Positions 35,346 through 47,600 of a stretch of DNA of 64,000 bases are shown piece after piece. A program made the translations under genes and the position numbers. The DNA is from Armillaria gallica (Eukaryota; Basidiomycota; Agaricomycetes; Agaricales; Physalacriaceae): assembly GCA_037576215.1 (NCBI GenBank), contig JBANDB010000014.1:1-64000 (forward strand). Direction: 5' to 3'. The notes beneath the pieces are model-generated. The model searched no databases and had not been told where the DNA came from. It saw only the letters and a list, made by a program, of their open reading frames with translations. How positions within the stretch are numbered: position 1 is the stretch's first letter; the number at the start of each line of letters is the position of its first letter.

Positions 35346-36634
35346 TCAAGTATTTCCAGGACTGAGCTGCGTCTTGAGACCCCACATACCCCACGATGCT
35401 TTTGTTTCGGTCCCAGGATGCCAGAGGCCCCACGTAATAGCGTAATGGTTAAGGACCAGATCTAATTCTTCCACCTCATCCAGGAACTCGAGAGTCGACA
35501 TCCTGCGTATACCAATGAGCTTAGGAAGCAATTTCTGGAAAAGCAGAAATTACCTGTTCAATTCTGCCCGACTGATGTATTGAAGACGGATGTCTCGAAG
35601 TGTAAGTGCTCGAGCAGCTGTATATCCGATGCCGGTAAAACGAGTGGGAAGTGTTCCAACGGCGGAATACGGTTCTGCCCCGGGAAGAGAGACATTACGT
35701 GCCTGAAAGAAGGGACATCAACGTTTGAACGCAAATATCATAGAGAAATAACACTACTTTGAGATTGTCAACCATCACGCGGCCAAAAGAGTCTTGAAGA
35801 CCAAACATTTCGTATACGATAGTCCCAAGAAAACCGTTGTTGCCAGACTGGGAGAAGTAATGCAAGAACCACTTGAGAAGAGACGAGGAGGCAGATGGTG
35901 ACATGTACACAAGAACACATTCGAAAAGTAAGAGTGTCGGGAGTGAGGGCGAGAGTAAAGGTTCCGAGTCCTGTGTTAGAAGAGGACCCAAAGCATCTTG
36001 CGGGGAGAGTCTAAGGTCGGCAGGTAAAAGGTGGTACTTGGAAGCATGAAGAGCAGTTCCTCCACCGGCTGATGCAGGGTGAATATGTTACGAAACGCGA
36101 CAATGTATAGGACCCACTGACAGACTTTAACATCGGCTGGGTTGCCCAATACAGCGCTCAACTGTTTACTCTTCCGGATTGCCATCGCTTTCTTGCTTGT
36201 TATTTCAGGAAAATCAATCTCTATATAGGTAGATAGGGCATCCTTCTGAGGTCCTGCCTACTGACCGATCTTTAATCAATCAAGGTATCATAAAAACGGT
36301 TCTGACGTACCGCAATTCGCCAATATCGCGTATCACTGCCTGCCCCAAGGCTCACTATCTGACACTGTTTTCCTTCGTCATGGGATAGAGAAAGCCACTG
36401 ATTGACGAGATCATCGATAGCCGCAGTGCGGACGTAGGTTCCAATGTTAATCAAAGGCGGCCGAGCGGGTTGGAGATGAGCACGAGGAATGAAGTATTGG
36501 ATGTAAGGATCACTAAGGTATTGCTTTTGAACTGCAGATAACTTAGCGAGCGCAGCATCGGAGTCCGTGGAACGTATTGAAGAGTCTGCGTCAGTGGAAG
36601 GTGGTGGAAACATAGATCGTCCAAATCTGGACAT
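35346..36634 (-). CDS. PPM1: Leucine carboxyl methyltransferase 1 (PP2A methyltransferase)
   Basis: First ATG is 36634 (MSRFGRSMFPPPSTDADSS). The exon contains RPPLINIGTYVRTAAID and SLGAGSDTRYWR, the SAM-binding motif of Ppm1/LCMT1. Later exons give IRKSKQLSAVLG, a segment near 35970 rich in Leu and Pro, LLLFECVLVYMSP and TIVYEMFGLQDSFGRVM. The last reads RMSTLEFLDEVEELDLVLNH, then YAITWG, to a stop at 35346. The enzyme methylates the C-terminal leucine of the PP2A catalytic subunit, using SAM, in the cytosol, and so controls which B subunit binds. The order and length match the family. It converges with RdRP, 86 bp apart, and lies 7 kb from TAP42, another PP2A regulator. Confidence 0.9.
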
Positions 36635-36775
36635 CGCCGCCCGTGAATGAGTGCTTATTGCCAACTTTTGGATAAACTATCAGATGTACACCTGAGAGAT
36701 TCAGTCAGAGAATCCGACAGGCGTTACATCCGGATTCACAAAACACGAATAAAAAAGATAGGCTTAGAGATAATA

Positions 36776-37963
36776 TTATGACAGTGACCGACGAGGTGAC
36801 CGTTTGCGTTTTAGAATATGTACATGACTGCCAGCTCCCGTTTCCTCTACTAGCTCCCGCCACATCGCATCTGCATCTGTTGGAATTTTCCCCACAATTT
36901 CTCGAGGCGTCTCAAGAGCGTAACCACCAATCTCCTCGTCGTTTCCAGTATTAGGTACAAAATCTGATGGCTTTGTATCTTGCATCCACTTGAATACATT
37001 CACGGAATTGCGCTCTCGATACTTTCCCTCGTCATCTTCTTCAGACAAATCCTCTTTGCTGCGTTTAAAGGGTCGGATACATTCGGACGAAGAGGGGTCA
37101 GTGAGTGCGGGGAGGCGGAAATTCGATTTCTCTGAGGTAAACTGCGGTAGGTTGCGGTAACAGTGTGGCAGCTCTCGGCCGAAGTCTCCTTGCCGGCTCC
37201 CCTCATAGAACTTGAGCGGCGCTAGAGCATGTGATCCGAGAGATAGTTGCAGGAGTTTCGATGCTATCGTTGAGTAAACAGGAGTCTCCATTGCAAATCT
37301 AATGTAGCGAGAAGCAAGTGCTGCTACAAAGAACGGGTTCGCTCTCGATGTAACCACGAGATCATTGAACGGATCGGCGAAGGAGACAATGTCACCAGAG
37401 GAAGTTTTGCCAAATATCGGGCCAATCGGGCGAAGGGGCATTATGGTGTATTCGTACTCTGTCGCAAGAGGACATATCTGAGATGCAAATGAGCTACTCA
37501 CAAGGAAAATGATGTTGTAGTTTACTTCGTAGAAGGGTATACGGTTAGGAGCATTCCTCTTGAGGTTGTGATTGTAGCAGTCAACAATACAGTCGAAAGT
37601 TTCTCCCACCGGAGACAAAATCCAATTAGACTCTTTGAACGAATCAATCAAGGAAGAATCCACTGCAATTTGTCTTAGAACTAGTCAGGATAATTGCCGC
37701 CAAACGACATACACCGCAGGGTATTGTCGTCCGTATCGAAATATGCGTTGATATCCCCGCGGCGAAGACCCCAGGAGTGTTCTAGGCCATCGAGCTAAGA
37801 AAAGTCCTTAGTAAAGGGTACTACCATAACTAAGGCCTGGCTTCACTTCTCGAGACAAAGACGTGGGCTGAGTGTCACTGGACTGGATGAGACGATGAAA
37901 CTCCGGTATATATGGCGACGAGACGGTACACTTAAGGAGTTCGAGAGGGAGGCGTTCCGGCAT
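36776..37963 (-). CDS. HNH-domain-derived orphan protein
   Basis: The 3' exon (36776-37663) encodes about 295 residues. An intron ending near 37665 joins it to LDGLEHSWGLRRGDINAY and DTDNTLRC, and another short intron leads back to MPERLPLELLKCTVSS at ATG 37963. The pattern of an H-x-W-G-L segment, DN-LR, then SSLIDSFKESNWILSP resembles the fungal HNH-nuclease-like fold, where DxxxFD and WILxP follow, but I do not see the catalytic HNH residues. The second half has a Ser/Glu/Asp-rich linker with basic clusters (RPFKRSKED) and a basic C-terminal KRKRSPRR, a possible nuclear signal. The function is unknown and the start is uncertain. Confidence 0.55.
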
Positions 37964-38305
37964 CCAGTTTTACGAAGGAAAGATGCAGGCCAGGAAGATG
38001 GTGGATGGTCGTCAACCGGTGACTCTGAGTGGCTATACGACGATCATGTGATCAATGATACGTCGGACACTCGTCGGACGCTTCTGGGACTCAAAATTTC
38101 AATCGATAATATTCAATGACACAAAATCGCTGTAAGTGGCATGATAATTTACTTTCTATGATTACATTCTTGTCCCTCGGCACTTATGTACAGGATCGAT
38201 CAAGGGCTTACGTTAGATTCGTGAGATTGTCCACGTGCTTCAAACAAACAGCTATCAACAGCTTGTCAGCACTGCCACCCGGCTTACAAGTTCTGCACTC
38301 CCTTC

Positions 38306-40282
38306 ATGGCTGCTCTCGCTGCGTCAGTCTTTTCCTTTTTCGATATTGGTCTCCACTAAAGAGATTAACTAGGATACTTCCAAAACCTGTTTACGAGGCC
38401 GTTGTTTCTGACGATGAGGAAGACATCGTTCGGCCTTCTGCCCCTTCACAATCGCAACAAGTAATATCTACACGTATTCCCGTTCCGCCGTATGGACAGC
38501 GTCAAGGATGGAAGCCCACTAGACCAGAGGATTACGGTACGTCGATCTTGCTGGCGATTCCCCCCGTACTGATTGTCGGCCAGGCGATGGTGGTGCGTAT
38601 CCGGAGTGTCATGTAGCGCAGTATCCGTTGGAGATGGGCCGGAAGAAGGTGTGTCTCTATTTATTTTTGTGAAATGGTATATCTCATCTAGTTCAGGCTT
38701 CGTCAGGGAACACACTAGCATTGCAGGTTGACAGCGAAGGCAACGTCCGTTACGATGCAATTGCTCAACAAGGGCAACGACCCGACAAGCGTATTCAATC
38801 CCAATTCAAAGATCTCGTCCCTCTTCTCCACCGCAAAGACCTTGAGGACTCAGACCGCACAATGGACCGCCCATCTGAAGAGGAAGTCCAGGCGACCGCA
38901 GACAAAACGCGCGCGGCCCTTGAAAAGCTTGTCAACGGAAAAATCAAAGCCGCACAACCGAAAAACGTTCCAGATAGTCAAGGGAAGACGTCGTTTATAC
39001 GATATACACCGGGGCAACAAAATGGTGACGGCTTGAAGCAGCGGATAATAAAGATGTCGGAAATTGTGGAGGATCCTCTGGAGCCGCCCCGATTCAAGCA
39101 CAAGAAGATTCCTAGAGGACCACCTAGTCCCCCTCCCCCAGTATTGAGGAGTCCTCCAAGGAAAGCAACCGCTGCTGAGCAGAAGGAGTGGATGATACCG
39201 CCATGTATCTCGAACTGGAAGAACAACAAGGGTTTCACCATTCCGCTGGATAAACGATTAGCTGCAGATGGTCGAGGTCTTCAAGATGTTAGTATACTAA
39301 ACTATCCATTTTGTGTCTTAACTAACCCCGCTTAGATTCATATTAACGACAACTTCGCCAAATTTTCAGAAGCACTATTTGTCGCGGACCGACATGCGCG
39401 CGAGGAAGTCCGGCAGCGATCACTCATGCAGCAGAAACTGATGCAGAAGGAGAAAGCTTCGAAGGAAGAGAACTTGCGTATGCTTGCGCAACGGGCACGA
39501 GAGGAACGTGGCGGTGTTGCTCCCAAACCAACTCCTCAGGGTCAGGCAGCTATGAAAGCATCTTTGGCCAACTATGGAAGTGACAGCGAAAGCGATTCCG
39601 ACTCTAACGACAGTGCCGAGGACGAGGATGCTCGAAGAATACGTGATGAAATGCGGCAGGAAAAGAGACGGGAACGAGAGCGAGAGATGAGGATGAACAA
39701 CATGGGTGCGGAGCAGCGTGCCAAGCAGCTTGCTCGTCAACAAAATCGGGATATCTCAGAGAAGGTCGCACTCGGTCTTGCAAAGCCAACATTGTCCAAA
39801 GAATCTATGTTGGATTCGCGATTATTCAACCAAGAATCTCTGTCGGGAAGCTTCGCTGATGACGATGCATACAATCTCTACGACAAGCCTCTGTTCCACG
39901 GTTCCACTGCGGCTGCGGCGATATACAAAGCTCGAGGCAATATTGCAGAGGGCAACGATGATTCGTTCGGCGGTGGTACCGATGAGGGTATTGGGAAAGC
40001 TTTGGACAATGATCGGTTTGGCCTGGGTCAAGTGCAGGTTGGGTTTGAAGGTGCGAACGAGCAAGAAGTTCGGGAGGGCCCGGTCCAGTTCGAGAAGGAT
40101 ACTGGTGATGTGTTTGGTCTTAACCAGTTCTTGGATGAAGCGAAGACTGGCAAAAAGAGAGGGCTGGATACTGCAGCGTAAGTGGTACCAACCTTTCATG
40201 AGCCATACTAATATTTTCTTCTTCTGGTAGTGGCGGGTCTAGAAAACGGCAACAGCTAGAGAAGGCTTCGGAGAGGGAGTAA
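38306..40282 (+). CDS. SNW1/SKIP/Prp45 splicing factor
   Basis: ATG 38306 (MAALAAS), then a 36-nt intron that puts RLTRILPKPVYEAVV in frame. A further exon gives FGDGGAYPECHVAQYPLEMG. The main exons read GNVRYDAIAQQGQR, PPRFKHKKIPRGPPSPPPPV and SNWKNNKGFTIPLDKRLAAD, which is the SNW motif itself. Next come an HINDNFAKFSEALFVADRHA exon, an acidic/basic charged region and LYDKPLFHG. A final intron precedes GGSRKRQQLEKASERE and TAA at 40280-40282. SNW proteins are spliceosome components that join the NTC/Prp19 complex and couple splicing to transcription in the nucleus. The protein appears complete at about 580 residues. Confidence 0.92.
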
Positions 40283-40444
40283 CTGTATTTTTCGGCCTGA
40301 TGTAGTTTTAACTTTTTTTATTAGTACGTTTCTTCTCTCTTGCATACGTTAATGCATTATTTTACCAAGGTATATTTGATTCAAGTGGATGCAATCAGCC
40401 ATGGGTTACTCGAAAAGCTTCTAATTTCTGCCTTGTCGTATTAT

Positions 40445-40771
40445 ATGATGGACAACTTCAGAAGAAGTTCGCTTTGCTCGACCACCGGCGGCGTTTCTTT
40501 TGGTTCTGGACAAGCTGAAGAAGCCCTGGTAAAAGTTCATCCGACTGGCTCAGCGCAAAGCTTTGGCGAGTTCATAAAAAATTTGGTGCAATGGTGCGTT
40601 CAACGCAATATCCCTGCTGACCCAGACGAAGTGTTCTGGATGTATAACCAGGGAACCAATTTAGTGGACCCCAGCGGGAAACAGGCTGCAGAATATTTTA
40701 CTCGTTCGGTATCTTGGTACACTGGCGGAGAATTCACCGATGAACTAGGCGTTTTCCACGCGTTGGGATAA
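40445..40771 (+). CDS. Orphan ORF, about 108 residues
   Basis: An uninterrupted frame from ATG 40445 (MMDNFRRSSLCSTTGGVSF) to TAA 40769-40771, with the frame open further upstream to ATG 40352. It contains SFGEFIKNLVQWCVQRNIPA, DEVFWMYNQGTN and VSWYTGGEFTDELGVF, a composition typical of a folded soluble protein. I do not recognise the family. It may extend past a splice site into 40800-40915, where the plus strand continues MLNEVDSELSPEVYTTTPS. It could also be an exon of a gene I cannot complete. Confidence 0.4.
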   Translation: MMDNFRRSSLCSTTGGVSFGSGQAEEALVKVHPTGSAQSFGEFIKNLVQWCVQRNIPADPDEVFWMYNQGTNLVDPSGKQAAEYFTRSVSWYTGGEFTDELGVFHALG

Positions 40772-41269
40772 TACTTCAATTTGCCATTCTAGAAGATGCT
40801 CAACGAGGTCGATAGCGAGCTGTCCCCCGAAGTCTACACTACTACGCCGTCATCATTACCATCCGAGAAGTCAACCAAAACACTCATGCCAGACCATGTA
40901 ATTCACCTCACCTATTGAACGTTAGCAAATGATTGTGTTGTTGAGCGGTTTTGAGGTGATCGTTGTTGATTTGAGAAGTTGACTGAGAACCGTGGAAGAC
41001 TCGGAGCTTATGATGAATTGTCTTTGATATGCTAGATAACTGACAAGTTCAATAGGTATTAGGACTAGCGATTGTAAGAGCTTGCGCCCTGGGCGCTATG
41101 CGATGGGGCCACACCTAGCAAGGCAGAGTAGCTCATCGTCTACAGGTTACTACGCGCAGAAGGCGCAGCAGCTGACATCTACTTGGAAAGCTTGTCGATA
41201 TGTATATCTCAGACTCTAGAAAATAGAGAAATACGCAGCGAAGAGTAGAGTTATATGCTACCATCGTCA
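40772..41269. other. 500 bp without a clear gene
   Basis: Except for a possible 3' exon of the orphan ORF (to about 40918) I see nothing coding here. It contains the 3' flank of TRAPPC4. Confidence 0.4.
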
Positions 41270-41837
41270 TTATAGCTGTCCATTGCCGATAAGTGAACTA
41301 ATTCGGAGGTCAAAGCCTTCACTTCGAATGGGCATCTCCGGAGTGTGAAAAGGATTCTTCATCACGGCGTCGGCGTACGCTTCGTGCACTTTCTGCAATG
41401 TCGTTTCTGCTGAGAGCTCTGCCAGGGATGTCAAAAGGACGAATTTCGTTCCTATGCAATGTTAGAAGCGTATTTAGAAGCGTATGGAGCAGCAGTACTG
41501 ACACATACCTGTGGCCGTGAGTAAAATCGTCATCTTGAACGACTCTCCCTCAATAACCTGAGCACCTGAACTAGACCCCATCGGTGACAGACGACTAGTA
41601 ATAGCGTGGATACCGTGCAGTGTACCGGCGAGGACGAGGTACTCATTGGATGTCAGCTGGGCCAGACCATCTACCACAGAAATGAGCACAATGGACAATA
41701 CAACAACCGTATACCGACCTGCAAAGTTTCTTTGGTACACAAGGCCTCCAGCCTTGTTGATGACCTACATAGGCGATATTCCGGCAGCCATTCGCCAATA
41801 GAGAGGGAACACGTACCCAGAGCCCGAAGATGGCCAT
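41270..41837 (-). CDS. TRAPP complex subunit 4 (Trs23/TRAPPC4)
   Basis: ATG 41837 gives MAIFGLW. A 5' intron leads to [15 protein letters not shown]. Later exons give [29 protein letters not shown] and [20 protein letters not shown]. The last exon runs [20 protein letters not shown], then [19 protein letters not shown], to TAA 41270-41272. This is the sybindin-like longin fold of Trs23, a core subunit of the TRAPP complexes that act as the GEF for Rab1/Ypt1 at the ER-Golgi boundary. Four exons are all in phase, and length and order match the family. Only 63 bp separate this start from the divergent QPCT start. Confidence 0.9.
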
Positions 41838-41900
41838 GATGGTGAGACGCCAAGGGCATGAAGCGTGAGTACGTTATTTGCTCTCTCTCTCTTCGCTGCC
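41838..41900. promoter_or_regulatory. 63-bp divergent promoter, TRAPPC4 / QPCT
   Basis: The ATGs of two divergent genes (41837 minus, 41901 plus) are 63 bp apart, with a CT-rich tract (41878-41893). The two 5' leaders probably overlap or are very short. No TATA box is evident. Confidence 0.5.
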
Positions 41901-43360
<1,460 letters not shown>

Positions 43361-43482
43361 TTGAGCATCGTAAAGAATATGGAGCGTATAATACAGAGCA
43401 TTGCATTTCAGAAGACACAGAAGCAGAGCAACAAGTAAGCATAGTTCGTCGAGCCAGAAGCATCAGCAGATAGCAAGAATTC

Positions 43483-44475
43483 TCAGCCGCGAAGGAGATC
43501 CTTGTAGTGTTTAATAAGCCTTGAAGCGTCAGTCGCGAGCTGTAGGAAAGTCAGCGCTGTAGGTTGGCGAATAAATCCGCATACTTTTTCTTTTTCCTGA
43601 CTCTTGATCACTTGTGCATGAGCGTTTCTTCGGCATAGTTCTAGAGCCTTTTCCCGTTTCGAAGGGTTAGATTTCACTAACATTCAATCAGATGGTGATT
43701 GATAAATGAAGAATCAACGAACGCATCTCGCCACCGGCTTCAAGCGCTTGAACACGGCGAACGAACAAATCTTTATTGACCGCAGGACATATTTCCACCA
43801 ACTTGGCAAGAGCTTCCTGAAGAATGATGTTGGATGAGAAACATGAGGCCGACAGCAGCGAGTTAGTCAAACATTGCTGTGTTCTCCAAGTTGGTCGAGG
43901 CCATTGGTATACTTCTCGTAGGATATCTCTTGCTGTTTTGTGCTCATGGCCTGAGTCTTCATTTCTTCCCTAGGGAAGAATGTGGATGAGGATGATGCAG
44001 AACATATGGGCCACTCACAGGTAAGCGACCCCGTCTCTCGATATCTCCTCAGCAGTCTTGCGCCCCGACGCAAACAACGCCTTCTTCTGTCCTTCGAAAG
44101 CGACAGATCGAGCGGAGCTCTTCTTTGTCTGCTGCTCTATATGACAGATTAGAATAATGAGAGCCCATCGTCTTCAGACGCACTCTTGTATTCTTGAAGA
44201 AATTTGGCCATTCTGTGGAGGAGATTAACGAGCGAGCATAAGAGTATTCAGCACACTCACGTTTTGGCGTCATCGTCTGAATTTTCAATGTCGTCGTCGT
44301 CCTGTCTTCGACTACGAGATGCTCCGGTAAAGCCAAAGCTGTCGTCATCGTCGTCGCTATTTTCATTGACGAAGGACGTCGGTGCCGTGTGGCGAGTAGG
44401 CCTAGTTTCTAAACAAAGAGAATGAGTTGAAAGAATAAATACAGCAAGGAGCAACATGCTGGGTGTTCGTGGCAT
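43483..44475 (-). CDS. Secreted/ER orphan protein with acidic head and helical body
   Basis: ATG 44475 (MPRTPSMLLLAVFILSTHSL) is a clear signal peptide. An acidic, Asp-rich stretch follows (NSDDDDDSFGFTG and DDDDIENSDDD). Exons then give MAKFLQEYKK, QQTKKSSARSVAFEGQKKAL, EEISRDGVAYLEEMKTQAM, STKQQEISYEKYTNGLDQLG, EALAKLVEICPAVNKDLFV and HAQVIKSQEKEKVCGFIRQP, ending HYKDLLRG at 43483. The body is mostly predicted helix with Lys/Gln/Glu heptad-like spacing. I do not recognise the family. It is divergent to STT4, with 138 bp between starts. Confidence 0.65.
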
Positions 44476-44613
44476 ATTTGTTGATGAGGGTTAGCTGGAA
44501 AGACGGCGACGCGACGCGTTTGTTTGCCTTGGACGGAAATACCCGAATTCGGGCTTTTGGCAAACAGACATCCGACATCTGATTCTGTTGTCCACCTCTT
44601 TCTCAGCTGGAAC
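44476..44613. promoter_or_regulatory. Divergent promoter, orphan / STT4
   Basis: 138 bp between ATG 44475 (minus) and ATG 44614 (plus). It must serve both genes. I see no confident motif. Confidence 0.45.
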
Positions 44614-47600
44614 ATGGACTGGTGCATACATTCACATATTTATCCTCAAAATATCTCAATAACTCTCCCTACAGCATAGAACTCAACATACATCAGCAAA
44701 TTCTCTCCGACATCGCTTCGAGCGTCAGTGAAACCGACGACGACTATCGCTATGCCGGGACCCTCATTGCCTCAAAAGTCCAGACCAGAATAGCCGAAAA
44801 GAAAACCGACTACGTTCCCAATGGATACTCCAAGCCAAATGGAAAGGTGGACGAGGAAGGTACCGACAGGGTGTTCATGGTGCACACTGCGTCACGCTTT
44901 CCAATACGAGCTCGCCTCAAAACTAATATTTATTTCTAGCCTGCATCCAGAGTTCACTGCAACATCGCCTTTGGAGAACTCGTTTTCAATTTTCCTGAAT
45001 CACATATTTCCGAGAGGATAGGGACCATAATGCCAGTGCTTATCGACGTTCTTCGAGATGTACCTTACATCGACTTTGACCGCTGTCTTTCGTGGGAAGG
45101 TGTGAACAGTATTCAGAAATCGACTTGGCTTTTGTTAATGTGGTTTCAGATTGGTCGCTTCCCGATCAGCTAGTATTTTCGACCGTCTCAGCGCTGCTAC
45201 GAGTGTCGGGACTGCACCCACAGTACAGTGATTCAGCAACTGGCGCCATTGTCGCATTCATTTCGGATATTCAAACAAAGATACCAACTACTGCTCGTAC
45301 GTTTGAGATCAAGCCCTGTTGTCTGTTCTCACATGTCATGCATTTCAACAGCTTTGAATATCCTCACCCAATTAGCTCCAGCTTTACACGGCCTTTATCG
45401 CGCAATTAGCTCTACGTCGTTCGCATGGAGTACTTCACAATGGCAACAGTTGAGAGATGCCCTTGGTGGTTTATGCTCTGTGGACAACATCGACCGTTTG
45501 AATCGACTTATTGGAGACATAGTCAATGAAGACGTAGCCGACGTCGACACTCAACCTTTCATCGAGACATTTTTAGCTCGCTACGTCTCTCGTGGACGAC
45601 CTCTTAGCGGATATTTCATAGTTTGCTGCGTACTAGAGACCTCTTGGACTGTATTGGCTCAAGTCCAAGCGCCACCGCAAACTGGCCCTATTGGTAATTC
45701 CACAGAAGCAGTAGCGGCGAACAAGGCTTGGAATTCGTTAATGAAGCGGGCCGCTATAGAATTGGATATCACTGAGGAAGCGACAGTCGCAACTCTGAAG
45801 TCAACTATCCAGTATGCAATGCAATGCTTCAACGACTTACTGATCCAGATTGAGGATATGGACGCTGATCCTCCACCTGATACGTATGCATGGGAAACCA
45901 TGTCGGAAAGCTTGGTGCGAGATTTTCATCTGCCTTCGAAATTGTATTCTGAGACGGCTTCCTCCAGAAATTGGCTTCAGTTTGCTCTGTGGCTCTCCAC
46001 GAACTCGACGAGGAACTGTATTCGCGACTTCTGCTACTACTCAGCGATGAGTCACCGATCTTTGATAATCTTGTCCAAGAGGCTGCGCTGAAAGCAACGA
46101 CCGTTCTTGTTCAAAAGTAAGTGCCAGTTCATTCGGAGCTATTTCGTCGATTGAACGGCTTTTTAAAGCTTCCCTGAAATTGCTGCTCGGATGGCGGCTC
46201 ATCTGCGACGCTTTGTTACTGCTCCCTTGTCAATATTTGAATTTGAGTTTGCTTCTGAGACCAGGGCTCCTCCCCCTTTGGCAGCTGCAGCAAAGTGCAT
46301 TGCTCAGTGCATCAAGGTAACATACTTTTCCCTGTGTATGCCGCATTATCATGTCCCTGACGCATCTGTTCTAGCTGGCTCCTGGGGACGACCTTATCAT
46401 GTCGAACATGTATTCCCTATTGAATTACATAGCTGCAACGAGCAAGGAAATATATGAAAGCTCCAGCAATTCTCAGATATTCAATAACCCCCTTTACTCC
46501 GGGCAAGATCAGGGTACCCTGCACTCTGTCGAAACAGGACTTCATGGGTTGTCGGAAGATGAAAAGAGGCTTGTGGGTATCAGTACAATATCTGTTGTGA
46601 CTCGATTGGCGCTCGAGTTCCGTATGGAAGAGGTACTTTCTTCCCCACACCTTTCTCACATCTTTCTGACATTCAACCAACACGAAGGTCACCCGTCTTA
46701 CTATATCGATGCTTTTGCAACGTCTTCGATCAGCGGAACCAACGATGGAGGCAGCGATCGCCTATAATCTTGTTGATTTGGCTTTGTCTGCTCCCGAAAG
46801 TGCATTTGTCGATATAATACATGTCTTCTCAACTATCAATCGTTCTGCCAATCCGGACGACCCCAGATTTTCGAACAACATGGTGATGATTTCAGCGTTA
46901 TCTTATGAACCGTAGGGCTGATCGTTTTATAGGTGCTTGCGGCACAAACGAGGCTGGCCCAGGAACTGCATCGTCGTCCCGAACTTTATGATGTGTACTT
47001 GGTAGAATTGCTCACCCTTTTCGCCGACAAGGGTGTCGCTATCCAGAACGTGAAGATTGCGAATCATCACATCAAGGTCCTGAGCTTTTACTTCTGGTCT
47101 TTGGTTTTGAAATACTAATATCGTGCAGACCGATGACATGATTGAGCAGCTAGCGTCTTTATTATTGCCTATTGATGCCCTTCTATCCCACGGTGACTTC
47201 AACCCTCATGTTGACGCGTCGCCGGCAGTCGTCGCTCTATTCCGAAACATGTGGTTCCTCTGCATCCTGTTCCACTTCACGACCGACGACGCTATAGATT
47301 CGAATGCTATGGCATGGCAAAAACCGGCAATGGCTCGTATCGCCATCAAGACGCCCGCTACTGTAGTCGAAGAATCCCAGGATGCTGTGGCCAGTGACGT
47401 CGAGTACAACTCGGTGATCCGTCAGGAGTATGCGCATACGGTACTACTTTTACCTCAATTTCGCGTTGTTCCGTTACTGACCCATCTACAGGTGATTCTC
47501 AAGCATAAGACGTCTCTTACCAGGCATATACCACTCCGAACTAGTGATATACGCTCGCTATCATCTGGACAGATTGTTTTCTTGCTGACGATGCATGATA

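Noticed and set aside
38446..38760. Minus-strand 104-codon ORF
   Set aside because: Shadow of SNW1 exons and introns; the plus strand carries conserved motifs.
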